The notes under the pieces are model-generated. The model made no database searches. It had not been told where the DNA came from and saw only the letters and a program-made list of their open reading frames with translations. Source: Pseudonocardiales bacterium (GTDB lineage: Bacteria > Actinomycetota > Actinomycetes > Mycobacteriales > Jatrophihabitantaceae). Taken from it: a stretch of 32,863 nt of DNA. The position numbers were made by a program, and so were the translations under genes. Below, piece after piece: positions 1-7,511 of this stretch. The stretch covers positions 1 to 32,863 of the forward strand of contig JAOPWD010000438.1 in the NCBI GenBank assembly GCA_025965875.1, given 5' to 3'. The first letter of the stretch is position 1. Every line of letters begins with the position of its first letter.

Positions 1-105
1 CCCGACGACCTCGCTGCCGTCGCCGCTGAGCTCAACGGTCGCCCACGCAAAACACTCGGCTGGGCAACCCCAGCCGACCGTCTCGCTGCTTTCCTTCATT
101 TCTAA
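1..105 (+). CDS. IS30-family transposase, C-terminal fragment (cut by window edge)
   Basis: The first 34 codons, ending at TAA 103-105, read as the end of an IS30-family transposase. The stretch ELNGRPRKTLGWATPADRL matches the conserved tail of that family (LN-RPRK-LG-W-TP), which closes the DDE integrase domain. The start and catalytic residues lie before the window. IS30 transposases cut and join the ends of their own element. The element's right end should fall just after the stop, probably near 110-125 (GTGTTGCGACGACC), but I cannot define its inverted repeat without the left end. A phage lysis cassette follows directly, so this is an accessory stretch. Confidence 0.85.
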   Translation, partial: PDDLAAVAAELNGRPRKTLGWATPADRLAAFLHF

Positions 106-123
106 CAACGAGTGTTGCGACGA

Positions 124-148
124 CCCCTAGAAATCGCCATTTCCGGGG
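124..148 (+). terminator. Imperfect hairpin after the transposase
   Basis: CCCC 124-127 pairs with GGGG 145-148, and GAAAT 130-134 pairs with ATTTC 139-143, around a CGCC loop with a small TA/C internal bulge. There is no clear T-run, which is usual in this GC class. The left flank and arm (118-132) are identical over 15 bases to the hairpin after tRNA-Ala at 24038-24052. Confidence 0.45.
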
Positions 149-293
149 CCCTCGTCGTTTCCCGGGAGTGCGCCGACCGGCTGAGCATCCGCCGCGCCGT
201 GCCCGCCCGGAGGAAAAAGCCGCCGAGATGCATCAGGCGCCCATGGATCTGCATCTGACCCACAAGAGGCAGCACATCCACCGGGAGTCGATC

Positions 294-1019
294 ATGGTCA
301 CAGCAGAAGACTTGGGTCTGACGAGCAGTCAGCTCACCAACGCACTAGGCATCATCGCGGCGGTCCAGGCCCGCGGTTGGCCGGCGAAGGCCGCCTACAT
401 CGCGGTCCAGACGGCGCTGACCGAATCCGGGATGCGGGTGCTCGCGTCGGGAAACGTCCCGTCGTCGGTGCACTTCCCCCACGACCTACTGGACTGGACG
501 ACCGACGGACTCGGTCACGACCACGCCTCGGTGGGCATGTACCAACAGCAGGTCGGACCCAGCTACGCATCGAAGGGCACGTCGACGGTCAGCGACACGA
601 CGTGGGGGACGCCCGCGGAGTTGATGGACCCGCAGACCTCGACGGCGATCTTCCTCGACCGGCTCGCCCAGCACGACTGGCAACACATGGACAACTGGGT
701 CGCCGCGCAGTCTGTGCAGGGCTCCCGATTCTCCGACGGTTCCAACTACCGCGAGCAAGACGCCCGGGCCCAACACGTCGTCGACGCCCTGTGGTCATTC
801 GGCCACGCGCTCAACACCACCAAACCAGAGTCCGAGGAGGACGAAATGATCCTGATCCTGAACGGCGGAAACGGCGGCAAGTCCGCCTTCTTCCTCTCCG
901 GCGGCAAGGCGCTGCTCTCGACGACCAACGCCGCCCGCCAAGCACACATCAAGGCCGGTGGCCGCGTCCAGACGTGGCCCGCCGCCGAGTTCACCCGAGC
1001 CCTTCAAGTGTGGAGCTGA
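294..1019 (+). CDS. Phage endolysin-like lysozyme-fold peptidoglycan hydrolase
   Basis: This 241-aa protein probably cleaves cell-wall peptidoglycan during phage lysis. Residues about 15-180 match the lysozyme/transglycosylase-like pattern seen in actinobacteria and their phages. A helix carries TALTESG, whose Glu44 is the expected catalytic acid. It is followed by GMYQQQ (compare GLFQQRP), WGTPAELMDP, TAIFLDRL and VQGSRF. A Glu-rich linker leads to a short Gly-rich C-terminal module of about 57 residues, possibly for wall binding. The ATG at 294 was chosen because GGGAG lies about 7 nt upstream; the open frame extends back to 168 without family similarity. The holin follows after 2 nt. An in-frame ATG at 846 has its own strong ribosome binding site. 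There is no signal peptide, as expected for holin-dependent release. The enzyme class is inferred from motifs only. Confidence 0.7.
   Translation: MVTAEDLGLTSSQLTNALGIIAAVQARGWPAKAAYIAVQTALTESGMRVLASGNVPSSVHFPHDLLDWTTDGLGHDHASVGMYQQQVGPSYASKGTSTVSDTTWGTPAELMDPQTSTAIFLDRLAQHDWQHMDNWVAAQSVQGSRFSDGSNYREQDARAQHVVDALWSFGHALNTTKPESEEDEMILILNGGNGGKSAFFLSGGKALLSTTNAARQAHIKAGGRVQTWPAAEFTRALQVWS
834..848 (+). promoter_or_regulatory. Internal ribosome binding site and in-frame ATG inside the endolysin gene
   Basis: GAGGAGG (834-840) stands 5 nt before an ATG (846-848) in the frame of the endolysin. Initiation here would give a separate 57-aa C-terminal polypeptide starting MILILNGGNGGK. The same bases encode a Glu-rich linker, which could create the site by chance. 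Confidence 0.4.
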
Positions 1020-1021
1020 CC

Positions 1022-1426
1022 ATGACACTCAACCTGAACGTGGAAGGCCTCGCCCGCGAGGTGCTGGCCAAGCGGGTCGCGGTCGTCGGGGTGGTCACTG
1101 CCGTCCTGCACCTCGCGATCGCGATGCACTGGCTGACGGTGGCGCAGTCCGACGCCGATATCGCGAAGGTCACCGGCGCTCTGGACGCGCTGGGCACGAT
1201 CGTCGGCGTGCTGTACGCCCGCCGGGCGGTGACGCCGGTAGCCGATCCTCGAGACGCGCACGGCAATCCGGCGACGATCGTCCCGGTTGCGGCTACCTCG
1301 ACGACATCGGTGCCGCAGTGGTCCGACGACGAGATCGCCGCCGCCGCTGACGAATGGGTTCCTGAGCACGCGGTAGCCGCTCAGGAATGGGTACCCGAGC
1401 ACGCAGCACAGCCCGCATCGGTCTGA
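1022..1426 (+). CDS. Phage holin-like small membrane protein
   Basis: This 134-aa protein starts 2 nt after the endolysin stop, and GGAGCTGACC supplies the ribosome binding site. Residues about 18-37 form a strong hydrophobic segment, and a shorter one follows at about 55-67 (LGTIVGVLYARRAV). The conserved-looking exit LYARRAVTPVADPRDAHG resembles actinophage holins of the one- or two-segment type. Holins form the membrane lesion that lets the endolysin reach the wall. The C-terminal third is acidic and hydrophilic and carries a tandem repeat of EWVPEHA at its end. The assignment rests on topology and position beside the lysin, not on a diagnostic motif. Confidence 0.65.
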   Translation: MTLNLNVEGLAREVLAKRVAVVGVVTAVLHLAIAMHWLTVAQSDADIAKVTGALDALGTIVGVLYARRAVTPVADPRDAHGNPATIVPVAATSTTSVPQWSDDEIAAAADEWVPEHAVAAQEWVPEHAAQPASV

Positions 1427-1445
1427 GCAAGCACAACATCCCCGG

Positions 1446-1481
1446 CGAAGACCCCGTATCAACCCGGATGCGGGGCCTTCG
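1446..1481 (+). terminator. Strong terminator after the lysis cassette
   Basis: CGAAG 1446-1450 and CCCCGTAT 1452-1459 pair with ATGCGGGG 1468-1475 and CTTCG 1477-1481, with one A/C mismatch, one G-T wobble and an 8-nt loop. It separates the phage genes from the convergent ROK gene, and may serve both. Confidence 0.75.
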
Positions 1482-1501
1482 TCACGGGTCGGTCAGGCCG
1501 G

Positions 1502-2776
1502 TCAGCCCCGGAGGACGCCGCGCGGATCAGCGGGCATCCGGTCAGCCGTCGACACCGCCGACCTCGTCGGACCACCCAGCGACAGGAACTGCGCCACCGG
1601 AAGCGTCGCCGCCCCGAGGGCGACCGCGTCCGGGCCGAGTTCCGCACGGACGATCTCCAGGTGACTGAACGGCAGCCGCAGCGCGTTGCGCCCAGCGGCG
1701 TCGCGGATCTCCGGCAATAGGACGTTGCCGAGGCTCTGGCCGAGCCACCCGCCGACGACGACGCGTTCGGGATTGAAGAGGTTCGCCAGGTTGGCGATCC
1801 CGACGCCGAGGTACGTCGCGGTCTCATCGAGCACCTGCGCAGCGACCTCGTCGCTCTCGCGCGTCGCGAGCATGCGGTCGATGCGCTTTTCCAGATCGGC
1901 CTGGCTGGTCCGGCGCCGACGACCGGCCAGCTCGTCGTAACGGCTGACGATGGCCGCAGCGCCGATGTAGGCCTCCAGGCAGCCGAGAGCACCGCAGCGA
2001 CACCTGCGGCCGTCGACGACGATCGTGGTGTGTCCCCACTCACCGGCGCTGCTGGTCGCGCCGCGGTAGAGCTGGCGGTTGCTCACGATGCTGGTGCCGA
2101 CCCCCACGCCGAGCAGGGCGATGACGGCGTTGTCCACGCCGCGGGCCGCACCGAACCAGGTCTCCGCCAGGCCCAGCGTCTTCGCGCCGTTGTCGATGAT
2201 CATCGGCAACGAGATGTGCTGCCGCATCAGCTGCTCGAACGGCACCGCGTCCCAGCCGATGCTCTGGCCGTGGACCACGGCGCCGTCGGCGTGCTCCACG
2301 AGGCCGGGGACTCCGATGCCCACGCCCAGGATGTCCGACGCGGCCAGCTGTGCTTCGGCGACGACGTGATCGATGCCCAGCGTCACCTGCGCCACCGCAT
2401 CCGCCGGGTCGAGCCGGGTCAGGACGGCCGTCGACCGGTGCGACGCCCGCACTCGCATGCCCAGGTCGAACAGCTCGACCAGGACCGCGGTCTCCCCGAT
2501 GTCCACGCCGATGACGAAGCCGAACTCCGGATTGACCTGCACCAGACCACGCGGGCGGCCACCGTTGGAATCCTCCGACCCGACCTCGATGAGGACACCC
2601 TGGTCGAGCAGTTCGCCGATCACGTTGCTGACCGTGGCGAGCGAGACACCGGTGGCAGCGCCGATCTGCTGCCGGCTCAGCGCGCCGCGCAGGTAGAGCT
2701 CCCACAAGGCCGTCGCGCGGTTCGTCTTGCGCAGATCGCGAACGGTCTGGGGCTCCCTCGACATCCGACGCTGCAC
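1502..2776 (-). CDS. ROK-family transcriptional repressor (sugar-responsive)
   Basis: A 424-aa ROK regulator, expected to bind DNA as a repressor and to release it on binding a sugar. Residues about 33-55 form a winged HTH (LSRQQIGAATGVSLATVSNV). The ROK domain follows with GVDIGETAVL, the IDNGAK segment holding the Asp equivalent to the catalytic base of ROK kinases, and the zinc motif CRCGALGCLE (first Cys near residue 259). I chose the GTG at 2776 because GGGAGGT ends 4 nt upstream. The ATGs at 2794 and 2764 have poor or badly spaced sites. The gene diverges from a sugar ABC importer and beta-glucosidase, so that operon is the likely target, and the inducer is probably a beta-glucoside or glucose derivative. 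The target and inducer are inference; the family is clear. Confidence 0.92.
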   Translation of the reverse strand: MQRRMSREPQTVRDLRKTNRATALWELYLRGALSRQQIGAATGVSLATVSNVIGELLDQGVLIEVGSEDSNGGRPRGLVQVNPEFGFVIGVDIGETAVLVELFDLGMRVRASHRSTAVLTRLDPADAVAQVTLGIDHVVAEAQLAASDILGVGIGVPGLVEHADGAVVHGQSIGWDAVPFEQLMRQHISLPMIIDNGAKTLGLAETWFGAARGVDNAVIALLGVGVGTSIVSNRQLYRGATSSAGEWGHTTIVVDGRRCRCGALGCLEAYIGAAAIVSRYDELAGRRRRTSQADLEKRIDRMLATRESDEVAAQVLDETATYLGVGIANLANLFNPERVVVGGWLGQSLGNVLLPEIRDAAGRNALRLPFSHLEIVRAELGPDAVALGAATLPVAQFLSLGGPTRSAVSTADRMPADPRGVLRG

Positions 2777-2853
2777 GCGTACCTCCCTCGCCATGCTGGT
2801 GTTCTCGCCGCCATCCGTTGGTAACGAATTGGACACAAAGCACCCGATTACCA

Positions 2854-2904
2854 TTGACGCGGTTTTGTTCTCGCGCACAACATACACGACTTAGAGGAAG
2901 TCGT
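2854..2904 (+). promoter_or_regulatory. Promoter and palindromic operator of the beta-glucoside operon
   Basis: TTGACG (2854-2859) and CAACAT (2878-2883), 18 bp apart, form a plausible -35/-10 pair reading toward the binding-protein gene. The predicted start near 2890 falls inside a perfect 7-bp inverted repeat, ACGACTT-N5-AAGTCGT (2886-2904). A repressor bound there would block initiation, so this is a good candidate site for the adjacent ROK regulator. The remaining leader to 2981 contains no gene. Confidence 0.6.
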
Positions 2905-2981
2905 AAAAGATCGATGCGGCTCGCTCGGACCCCGCTGGCATCCGCTGCTCGGTCCAAGGTTTCCGACAGAAAGGACTCGGC

Positions 2982-4289
2982 ATGCGAGTGACTCGGTTGG
3001 CTGCGCTCGCGTTGGCCTCGTTGGTCGGCGTGAGCGCCCTCTCGGCGTGTAGCAGTAGCAACAGCGGGAGTGGATCGGACAAGAACGTGACGCTCACCTA
3101 TTGGGCGAGCAACCAGGGAACGAGCCTGGACAACGACAAGCAGGTGCTCGGTCCGGAACTGGCGAAGTTCACCCAGCAGACCGGCATCAAGGTCAAGCTG
3201 CAGGTCGTGCCGTGGGCCGACCTACTCAACAACATCCTGACGGCGACGACGTCGGGCAAGGGTCCCGATGTGCTCAACATCGGCAACACCTGGTCGGCGT
3301 CGCTGCAGGCCACGGGCGCGTTCGTACCGTTTGACGACAGCGTGATGGCCAAGATCGGCGGCAAGAGCCGGTTCCTCGGCGGCAGCTTGTCGGCGACCGG
3401 TGCCGCGGACAAGCCGCCGACGGCCGTGCCGATCTACAGCCTCGCCTACGGCCTGTACTACAACAAGAAGTACTTCGCCGAGGCGGGCATCAGTCAGCCG
3501 CCGACCACCTGGGCGGAGTTCGAGACCGACGCGAAGAAGGTCACCAACGCGCAGCACTGGGGCCTGTCCATCGAGGGCGGCAGCGTCAGCGAGAACGTCC
3601 ACAACGTGTTCACGCTCAGCCAGCAGCAGGGCGGCGCCTTCTTCGACGCGGCGGGCAAGCCGACGTTCGACACGCCGCAGAACGTCGCCGCGGTCCGTCA
3701 GTACCTCGACTTCATCCAGCAGGACAAGATCACCAACCCGAGCAACGCGGAATACGCACAGGGCACCGAGGCACTGGCCGACTTCGCGAAGGGCAAGTCG
3801 GCGATGGTCCTCTGGCAGGCCGCATCCGGCTCGCTCAAGCAGCTCGGCATGAACGCCGCTGACATCGGTGTAGCCCCGATGCCGCTTCCCGACCCGATGC
3901 CTGCAGGCGGCAAGAAGGTCACGAGCATGGTCGCCGGCATCAACCTGGCTGTTTTCAAGAACACCAAGCACATGGACGCCGCACTGCAGTTCGTGAAGTT
4001 CATGACAAGCACGCCTGAGCAAAAGGTGTTGAACAAGACCTACGGCTCGATGCCGTCAGTCACCGACGCCTACGCCGACCCAGCCTTCAACACCCCGGCG
4101 GTGCAGACGTTCAAGAAGATCCTGAGCGCCTCGGCAGCACCGCTGCCCGCGGTGGCCGCCGAAAGCCAGTTCGAGACGCTGATCGGGACGGCGGTCAAGA
4201 ACATGCTCGCCGACGCGGCCAGCGGCAAGAACGTCTCGGAGTCCGACATCAGCGCCCAGCTCAAGGCAGCTCAACAGCAGCTGTCCTGA
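2982..4289 (+). CDS. Carbohydrate ABC transporter substrate-binding lipoprotein (CUT1)
   Basis: This 435-aa extracellular solute-binding protein (SBP_bac_1 type) delivers a sugar to the two permeases that follow. The N terminus is a lipoprotein signal with lipobox LSAC and lipidated Cys23, then a Ser/Gly-rich tether. The mature part shows the CUT1 pattern: LTYWAS near the start, GKGPDVLNIGNTW, the hinge segment YGLYYNKKYFAEAGI-PPTTWAEF, FAKGKSAMVLWQ, and late NLAVFKNTKHMDAALQFVKFM. AAAGGA lies 7 nt before the ATG. It leads an operon with a MalF-like and a MalG-like permease and a GH1 beta-glucosidase, so the substrate is probably a beta-linked disaccharide or short oligosaccharide. The exact sugar cannot be read from the sequence. 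Confidence 0.93.
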   Translation: MRVTRLAALALASLVGVSALSACSSSNSGSGSDKNVTLTYWASNQGTSLDNDKQVLGPELAKFTQQTGIKVKLQVVPWADLLNNILTATTSGKGPDVLNIGNTWSASLQATGAFVPFDDSVMAKIGGKSRFLGGSLSATGAADKPPTAVPIYSLAYGLYYNKKYFAEAGISQPPTTWAEFETDAKKVTNAQHWGLSIEGGSVSENVHNVFTLSQQQGGAFFDAAGKPTFDTPQNVAAVRQYLDFIQQDKITNPSNAEYAQGTEALADFAKGKSAMVLWQAASGSLKQLGMNAADIGVAPMPLPDPMPAGGKKVTSMVAGINLAVFKNTKHMDAALQFVKFMTSTPEQKVLNKTYGSMPSVTDAYADPAFNTPAVQTFKKILSASAAPLPAVAAESQFETLIGTAVKNMLADAASGKNVSESDISAQLKAAQQQLS

Positions 4290-4299
4290 CCCGACGATC

Positions 4300-4328
4300 G
4301 GGGGCGGGCGCGCGCGGCGCCCGTCCCC
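4300..4328 (+). promoter_or_regulatory. Intercistronic 12-bp hairpin after the binding-protein gene
   Basis: GGGGGCGGGCGC (4300-4311) pairs with GCGCCCGTCCCC (4317-4328) through 12 bp with one G-T wobble and a 5-nt loop. It has no T-run and the operon continues. Such hairpins often protect the upstream mRNA or attenuate transcription, giving more binding protein than permease. That role is inference. Confidence 0.6.
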
Positions 4329-4346
4329 GAGGCAAGGAACAGCCCA

Positions 4347-5318
4347 GTGGTGCTTGACACGAGGGTGGCGGCCGACTCGCCCCCATCGACCCCGGTTCCG
4401 GCGGCCGGTCGCCGGCGGCGTCGGCAGGTGCTGCCCTACCTGCTGCTCGTCCCAGCCGTGATTCTGGAACTGCTGATCCACATCGTCCCGATGCTCGTCG
4501 GCATCGGCATCAGCTTCCTTAAGTTGACCCAGTTCTACATCGCCAACTGGCGCCAGGCACCGAACGCGGGCCTGGCCAACTACCGGTACGCCCTCGACTT
4601 CAACAGCGCCGCCGGAAAGCAACTGCTGCACTCGTTCTTCGTCACGATCATCTTCACCGTCATCGTCCTGGTCGTGTCCTGGACGTTCGGGATGGCGGCT
4701 GCGGTGTTCACCCAACGTCCGTTCCCGGGGCGGGGCATCGTCCGCACGATCTTCCTCATCCCCTACGCCCTGCCGGTGTTCGCGTCGGTGATCACCTGGA
4801 ACTTCATGCTGCAGCGCGACAACGGCGCGGTGAACCACGTGCTCGTCGACCAGCTGCACCTCGCCGGTGGCGATCGCCCGTTCTGGCTGATCGGGCAGAA
4901 CAGCTTCTACAGCCTGGTGATCGTCGAGGTCTGGCGCACGTGGCCGTTCGCGTTCCTCATGCTCACCGCCGGGATGCAGAGCATCTCCCAGGATCTGTAC
5001 GAAGCCGCGGGGCTGGACGGGGCGGGCGTGTGGGCACAGTTCCGCGGCGTGACCTTGCCGATGCTGCGCCCCGTTAACCGCGTGTTGCTGCTCGTCCTGT
5101 TCCTGTGGACGTTCAACGACTTCACCACGCCGTTCACCCTGTTCGGAAAGGGCGCCCCCCACCAGGCCGACATCATCTCGATGCACATCTATCAGAACTC
5201 GTTTGTCACCTGGAACTTCGGAACCGGGTCGGCGATGTCGGTGCTGCTGCTGATCTTCCTGCTCGTGGTTACCGGCGGATATCTGCGGCTGGCGAAGTCG
5301 GGGAGCAACGATGCGTGA
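4347..5318 (+). CDS. Carbohydrate ABC transporter permease, MalF type
   Basis: A 323-aa inner-membrane permease of the CUT1 class, first of the pair forming the channel. Residues about 30-57 form the first membrane segment (LLLVPAVILELLIHIVPMLVGIGISFL). At least five more follow, near 93-120, 130-155, 185-210, 245-265 and 295-315. The cytoplasmic EAA loop that docks the ATPase reads YEAAGLDGAGVWAQFRGVTLP. The GTG start at 4347 has AAGGA 8 nt upstream. Its last 8 bases overlap the next permease gene, so translation is probably coupled. No ATPase gene is present in the operon. Confidence 0.93.
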   Translation: MVLDTRVAADSPPSTPVPAAGRRRRRQVLPYLLLVPAVILELLIHIVPMLVGIGISFLKLTQFYIANWRQAPNAGLANYRYALDFNSAAGKQLLHSFFVTIIFTVIVLVVSWTFGMAAAVFTQRPFPGRGIVRTIFLIPYALPVFASVITWNFMLQRDNGAVNHVLVDQLHLAGGDRPFWLIGQNSFYSLVIVEVWRTWPFAFLMLTAGMQSISQDLYEAAGLDGAGVWAQFRGVTLPMLRPVNRVLLLVLFLWTFNDFTTPFTLFGKGAPHQADIISMHIYQNSFVTWNFGTGSAMSVLLLIFLLVVTGGYLRLAKSGSNDA

Positions 5319-6150
5319 GCCAATGTGGTTCAAATGGACCCGCGCCATCGGGCTGGCCGTGCTGGCATTGTTCGCGCTCATTCCGGTGTGGGTGATGGTG
5401 ACGTCGGCGCTGAAGCCGCTGGCCGACGTGCAGGAGCGGTTCACCTGGTGGCCGAGCCACCTGTCGGCCAAGCCGTTCGTCGAAATGTGGAAGACGATTC
5501 CGCTGGCCGACTACTTCGTGAACAGCCTGGTCGTCTCCACCGTCGCTTCGATCGCGTCAGTGGTCGTCGCGCTGCTCGCGGCCTATTCGCTGAGCCGGTA
5601 CCGCTTCCGCGGCCGGCAGGCGTTCTCGGTGGTCGTGCTTTCGACGCAGATGTTTCCCGGCATCCTGTTCCTGCTGCCCCTCTACGTCATCTTCGTCAAC
5701 CTCGGCAACACGACCGGCCTTCAGCTCTACGGCAGCCGGACGGGTCTCATCGTCACGTACATGACGTTCACGCTGCCGTTCGCGATCTGGATGCTGGCCG
5801 GCTACCTGGACTCGGTGCCGCGCGAACTGGACGAGGCCGCGAAGGTCGACGGGTGCGGGCCGCTGGGCGCCTTCATGCGCGTCGTCATCCCGGCCGCGAT
5901 GCCCGGCATCGTCGCCGTCCTGATCTACGCGTTCATGACCGCGTGGGGTGAGGTGCTGTTCGCCTCGGTGCTGACCGACGATTCGACCCGCACCCTGGCC
6001 GTCGGGCTGCAGGGATACGCGACCCAGAACAACGTCTACTGGAACCAGATCATGGCGGCGGCGCTCACCGTGAGCGTGCCGATCGTCGTCGGCTTCCTCG
6101 TGCTCCAGCGCTACCTCGTCGCCGGCATGACCGCCGGCTCGGTGAAGTGA
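5311..6150 (+). CDS. Carbohydrate ABC transporter permease, MalG type
   Basis: This 279-aa protein is the second permease of the importer. It has the usual six membrane segments, starting at residues about 12-33 (IGLAVLALFALIPVWVMVTSAL). The MalG signature segment ending the protein resembles QRYLVAGMTAGSVK. The EAA loop reads ELDEAAKVDGCGPLGAFMRVVIP. The ATG at 5311 lies inside the end of the upstream gene behind GGGGAG. With the MalF-like partner it needs two copies of an ATPase; in Streptomyces a shared MsiK ATPase energises several such importers, and the same is likely here. Substrate specificity is set by the upstream lipoprotein. Confidence 0.93.
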   Translation: MREPMWFKWTRAIGLAVLALFALIPVWVMVTSALKPLADVQERFTWWPSHLSAKPFVEMWKTIPLADYFVNSLVVSTVASIASVVVALLAAYSLSRYRFRGRQAFSVVVLSTQMFPGILFLLPLYVIFVNLGNTTGLQLYGSRTGLIVTYMTFTLPFAIWMLAGYLDSVPRELDEAAKVDGCGPLGAFMRVVIPAAMPGIVAVLIYAFMTAWGEVLFASVLTDDSTRTLAVGLQGYATQNNVYWNQIMAAALTVSVPIVVGFLVLQRYLVAGMTAGSVK

Positions 6151-6164
6151 AAGGACCCTGCTCG

Positions 6165-7499
6165 ATGAACCTCTCGTCCCTTCCCGCGGACTTCCGCTGG
6201 GGCGTCTCGACGTCGGCGTACCAGACGGAAGGGGCGGTGGCCGCGGACGGGCGGATGCCGTCGATCTGGGACGACTTCTGCCGTACCCCCAACGCGATCG
6301 AGGGCGGCGACACCGGCGAGCAGGCGTGCGACTCCTACCATCGCTGGCCGGAGGACCTCGCGCTGCTGCGCCGGCTCGGGGTGACCAGTTATCGCTTCTC
6401 GGTCGCGTGGCCGCGCATCCAGCCACTCGGCAGCGGCGCGCTCAACCCTGCCGGTCTGGACCACTACGACCGCATCGTCGACGACCTGCTCGACGCCGAG
6501 ATCACGCCGTTCGTGACGCTGTACCACTGGGATCTGCCCTCGGCGCTGCAGCGTTCGGGCGGGTGGGTCGCGCGTGACACCGCGCTGCGCTTCGCGGAGT
6601 ACGCCGGTGTTGTCGCTGCGCGACTGGGTGACCGGGTCCGTGACTGGACGACGATCAACGAGCCCCTGTGCTGCGCCTGGATAGCGCATCTCGAGGGGAG
6701 GATGGCGCCCGGCCACCGCGACCTGCACGACGCCGTGCATGCATCACATCACCTGTTGCTCGGGCACGGGCTGGCGAGCGACGCCGTGCGCGCGAACGCC
6801 GAGAGCACGCCGCAGGTGGGGATCGTCCTGAACCTGAGCCCGTGCGAGCCGGCGACCGACGACCCGGCCGACGCCCGGGCCGCCGAGCGGGCCGACGGGC
6901 ACACCAACCGGTGGTGGCTCGATCCGCTGCACGGACGTGGGTACCCGGCAGACATGGTCGATGTGTACGGGATCGAACCGCCCGTGCAACCGCGTGACCT
7001 GGAGGTGATCGCCGCACCGCTGGATTTCCTCGGCGTCAACTACTACTTCCGGATGCGCGTCGCGGCTGACGACACCGTGGCCACCCTCGGCTACCGGCCG
7101 GTGCCGGTCGTCGGTGCCGCGACGACGGCAATGGGCTGGGAGGTACATCCGCAGGGACTGCACGACGTGCTGGTCCGGGTGGCGAAGGAGTACGACAGCC
7201 CGGTCCTATATGTCACCGAGAGCGGAGCGGCCTTCGACGATGTGCCCGATGCCGACGGGCACGTCCACGATGCCGAGCGCGCCGAGTACCTGCGAGACCA
7301 CATCGGCGCGACGGCGTCGGCGGTCGCCGAGGGTGCTCGCGTGCAGGGCTTCTACGCCTGGTCGCTCACCGACAACTTCGAATGGTCGTACGGGTACTGG
7401 CCGCGGTTCGGGCTGGCCTACGTCGACTACCCGAGCCAGCGACGGACGATCAAGCACAGCGGTGAGGTCTACGCGGCAATCATCCGCGGCGAGCATTGA
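6165..7499 (+). CDS. GH1 beta-glucosidase
   Basis: This 444-aa family GH1 enzyme hydrolyses the terminal beta-linked glucose of imported oligosaccharides in the cytoplasm; it has no signal peptide. The fold starts with FRWGVSTSAYQTEGA. The acid/base glutamate is Glu166 in TINEP and the nucleophile is Glu352 in VTESG, where most relatives have TENG. HWDLPSALQ, the late GFYAWSLTDNFEWSYGY and RTIKHSGEVYA are also typical. The ATG at 6165 was chosen over an overlapping GTG at 6147 because GAAAGGA lies about 9 nt upstream and the family start follows at once. It is the last gene of the importer operon, which resembles the Streptomyces cebEFG-bglC layout but with a ROK regulator instead of the LacI-type CebR. 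Confidence 0.95.
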   Translation: MNLSSLPADFRWGVSTSAYQTEGAVAADGRMPSIWDDFCRTPNAIEGGDTGEQACDSYHRWPEDLALLRRLGVTSYRFSVAWPRIQPLGSGALNPAGLDHYDRIVDDLLDAEITPFVTLYHWDLPSALQRSGGWVARDTALRFAEYAGVVAARLGDRVRDWTTINEPLCCAWIAHLEGRMAPGHRDLHDAVHASHHLLLGHGLASDAVRANAESTPQVGIVLNLSPCEPATDDPADARAAERADGHTNRWWLDPLHGRGYPADMVDVYGIEPPVQPRDLEVIAAPLDFLGVNYYFRMRVAADDTVATLGYRPVPVVGAATTAMGWEVHPQGLHDVLVRVAKEYDSPVLYVTESGAAFDDVPDADGHVHDAERAEYLRDHIGATASAVAEGARVQGFYAWSLTDNFEWSYGYWPRFGLAYVDYPSQRRTIKHSGEVYAAIIRGEH

Positions 7500-7511
7500 G
7501 CGCCGAATGGT

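Noticed and set aside
4290-4346. Riboswitch or full terminator after the sugar-binding protein gene
   Set aside because: Only one GC-rich hairpin without a T-run or a second structured domain; the operon continues through it.
4056-5471. Long open frame of about 470 codons on the minus strand over the permease genes
   Set aside because: It is an antisense shadow of two clear permeases. It is rich in Arg, Asp, His and Gln with no domain, and has no ribosome binding site.
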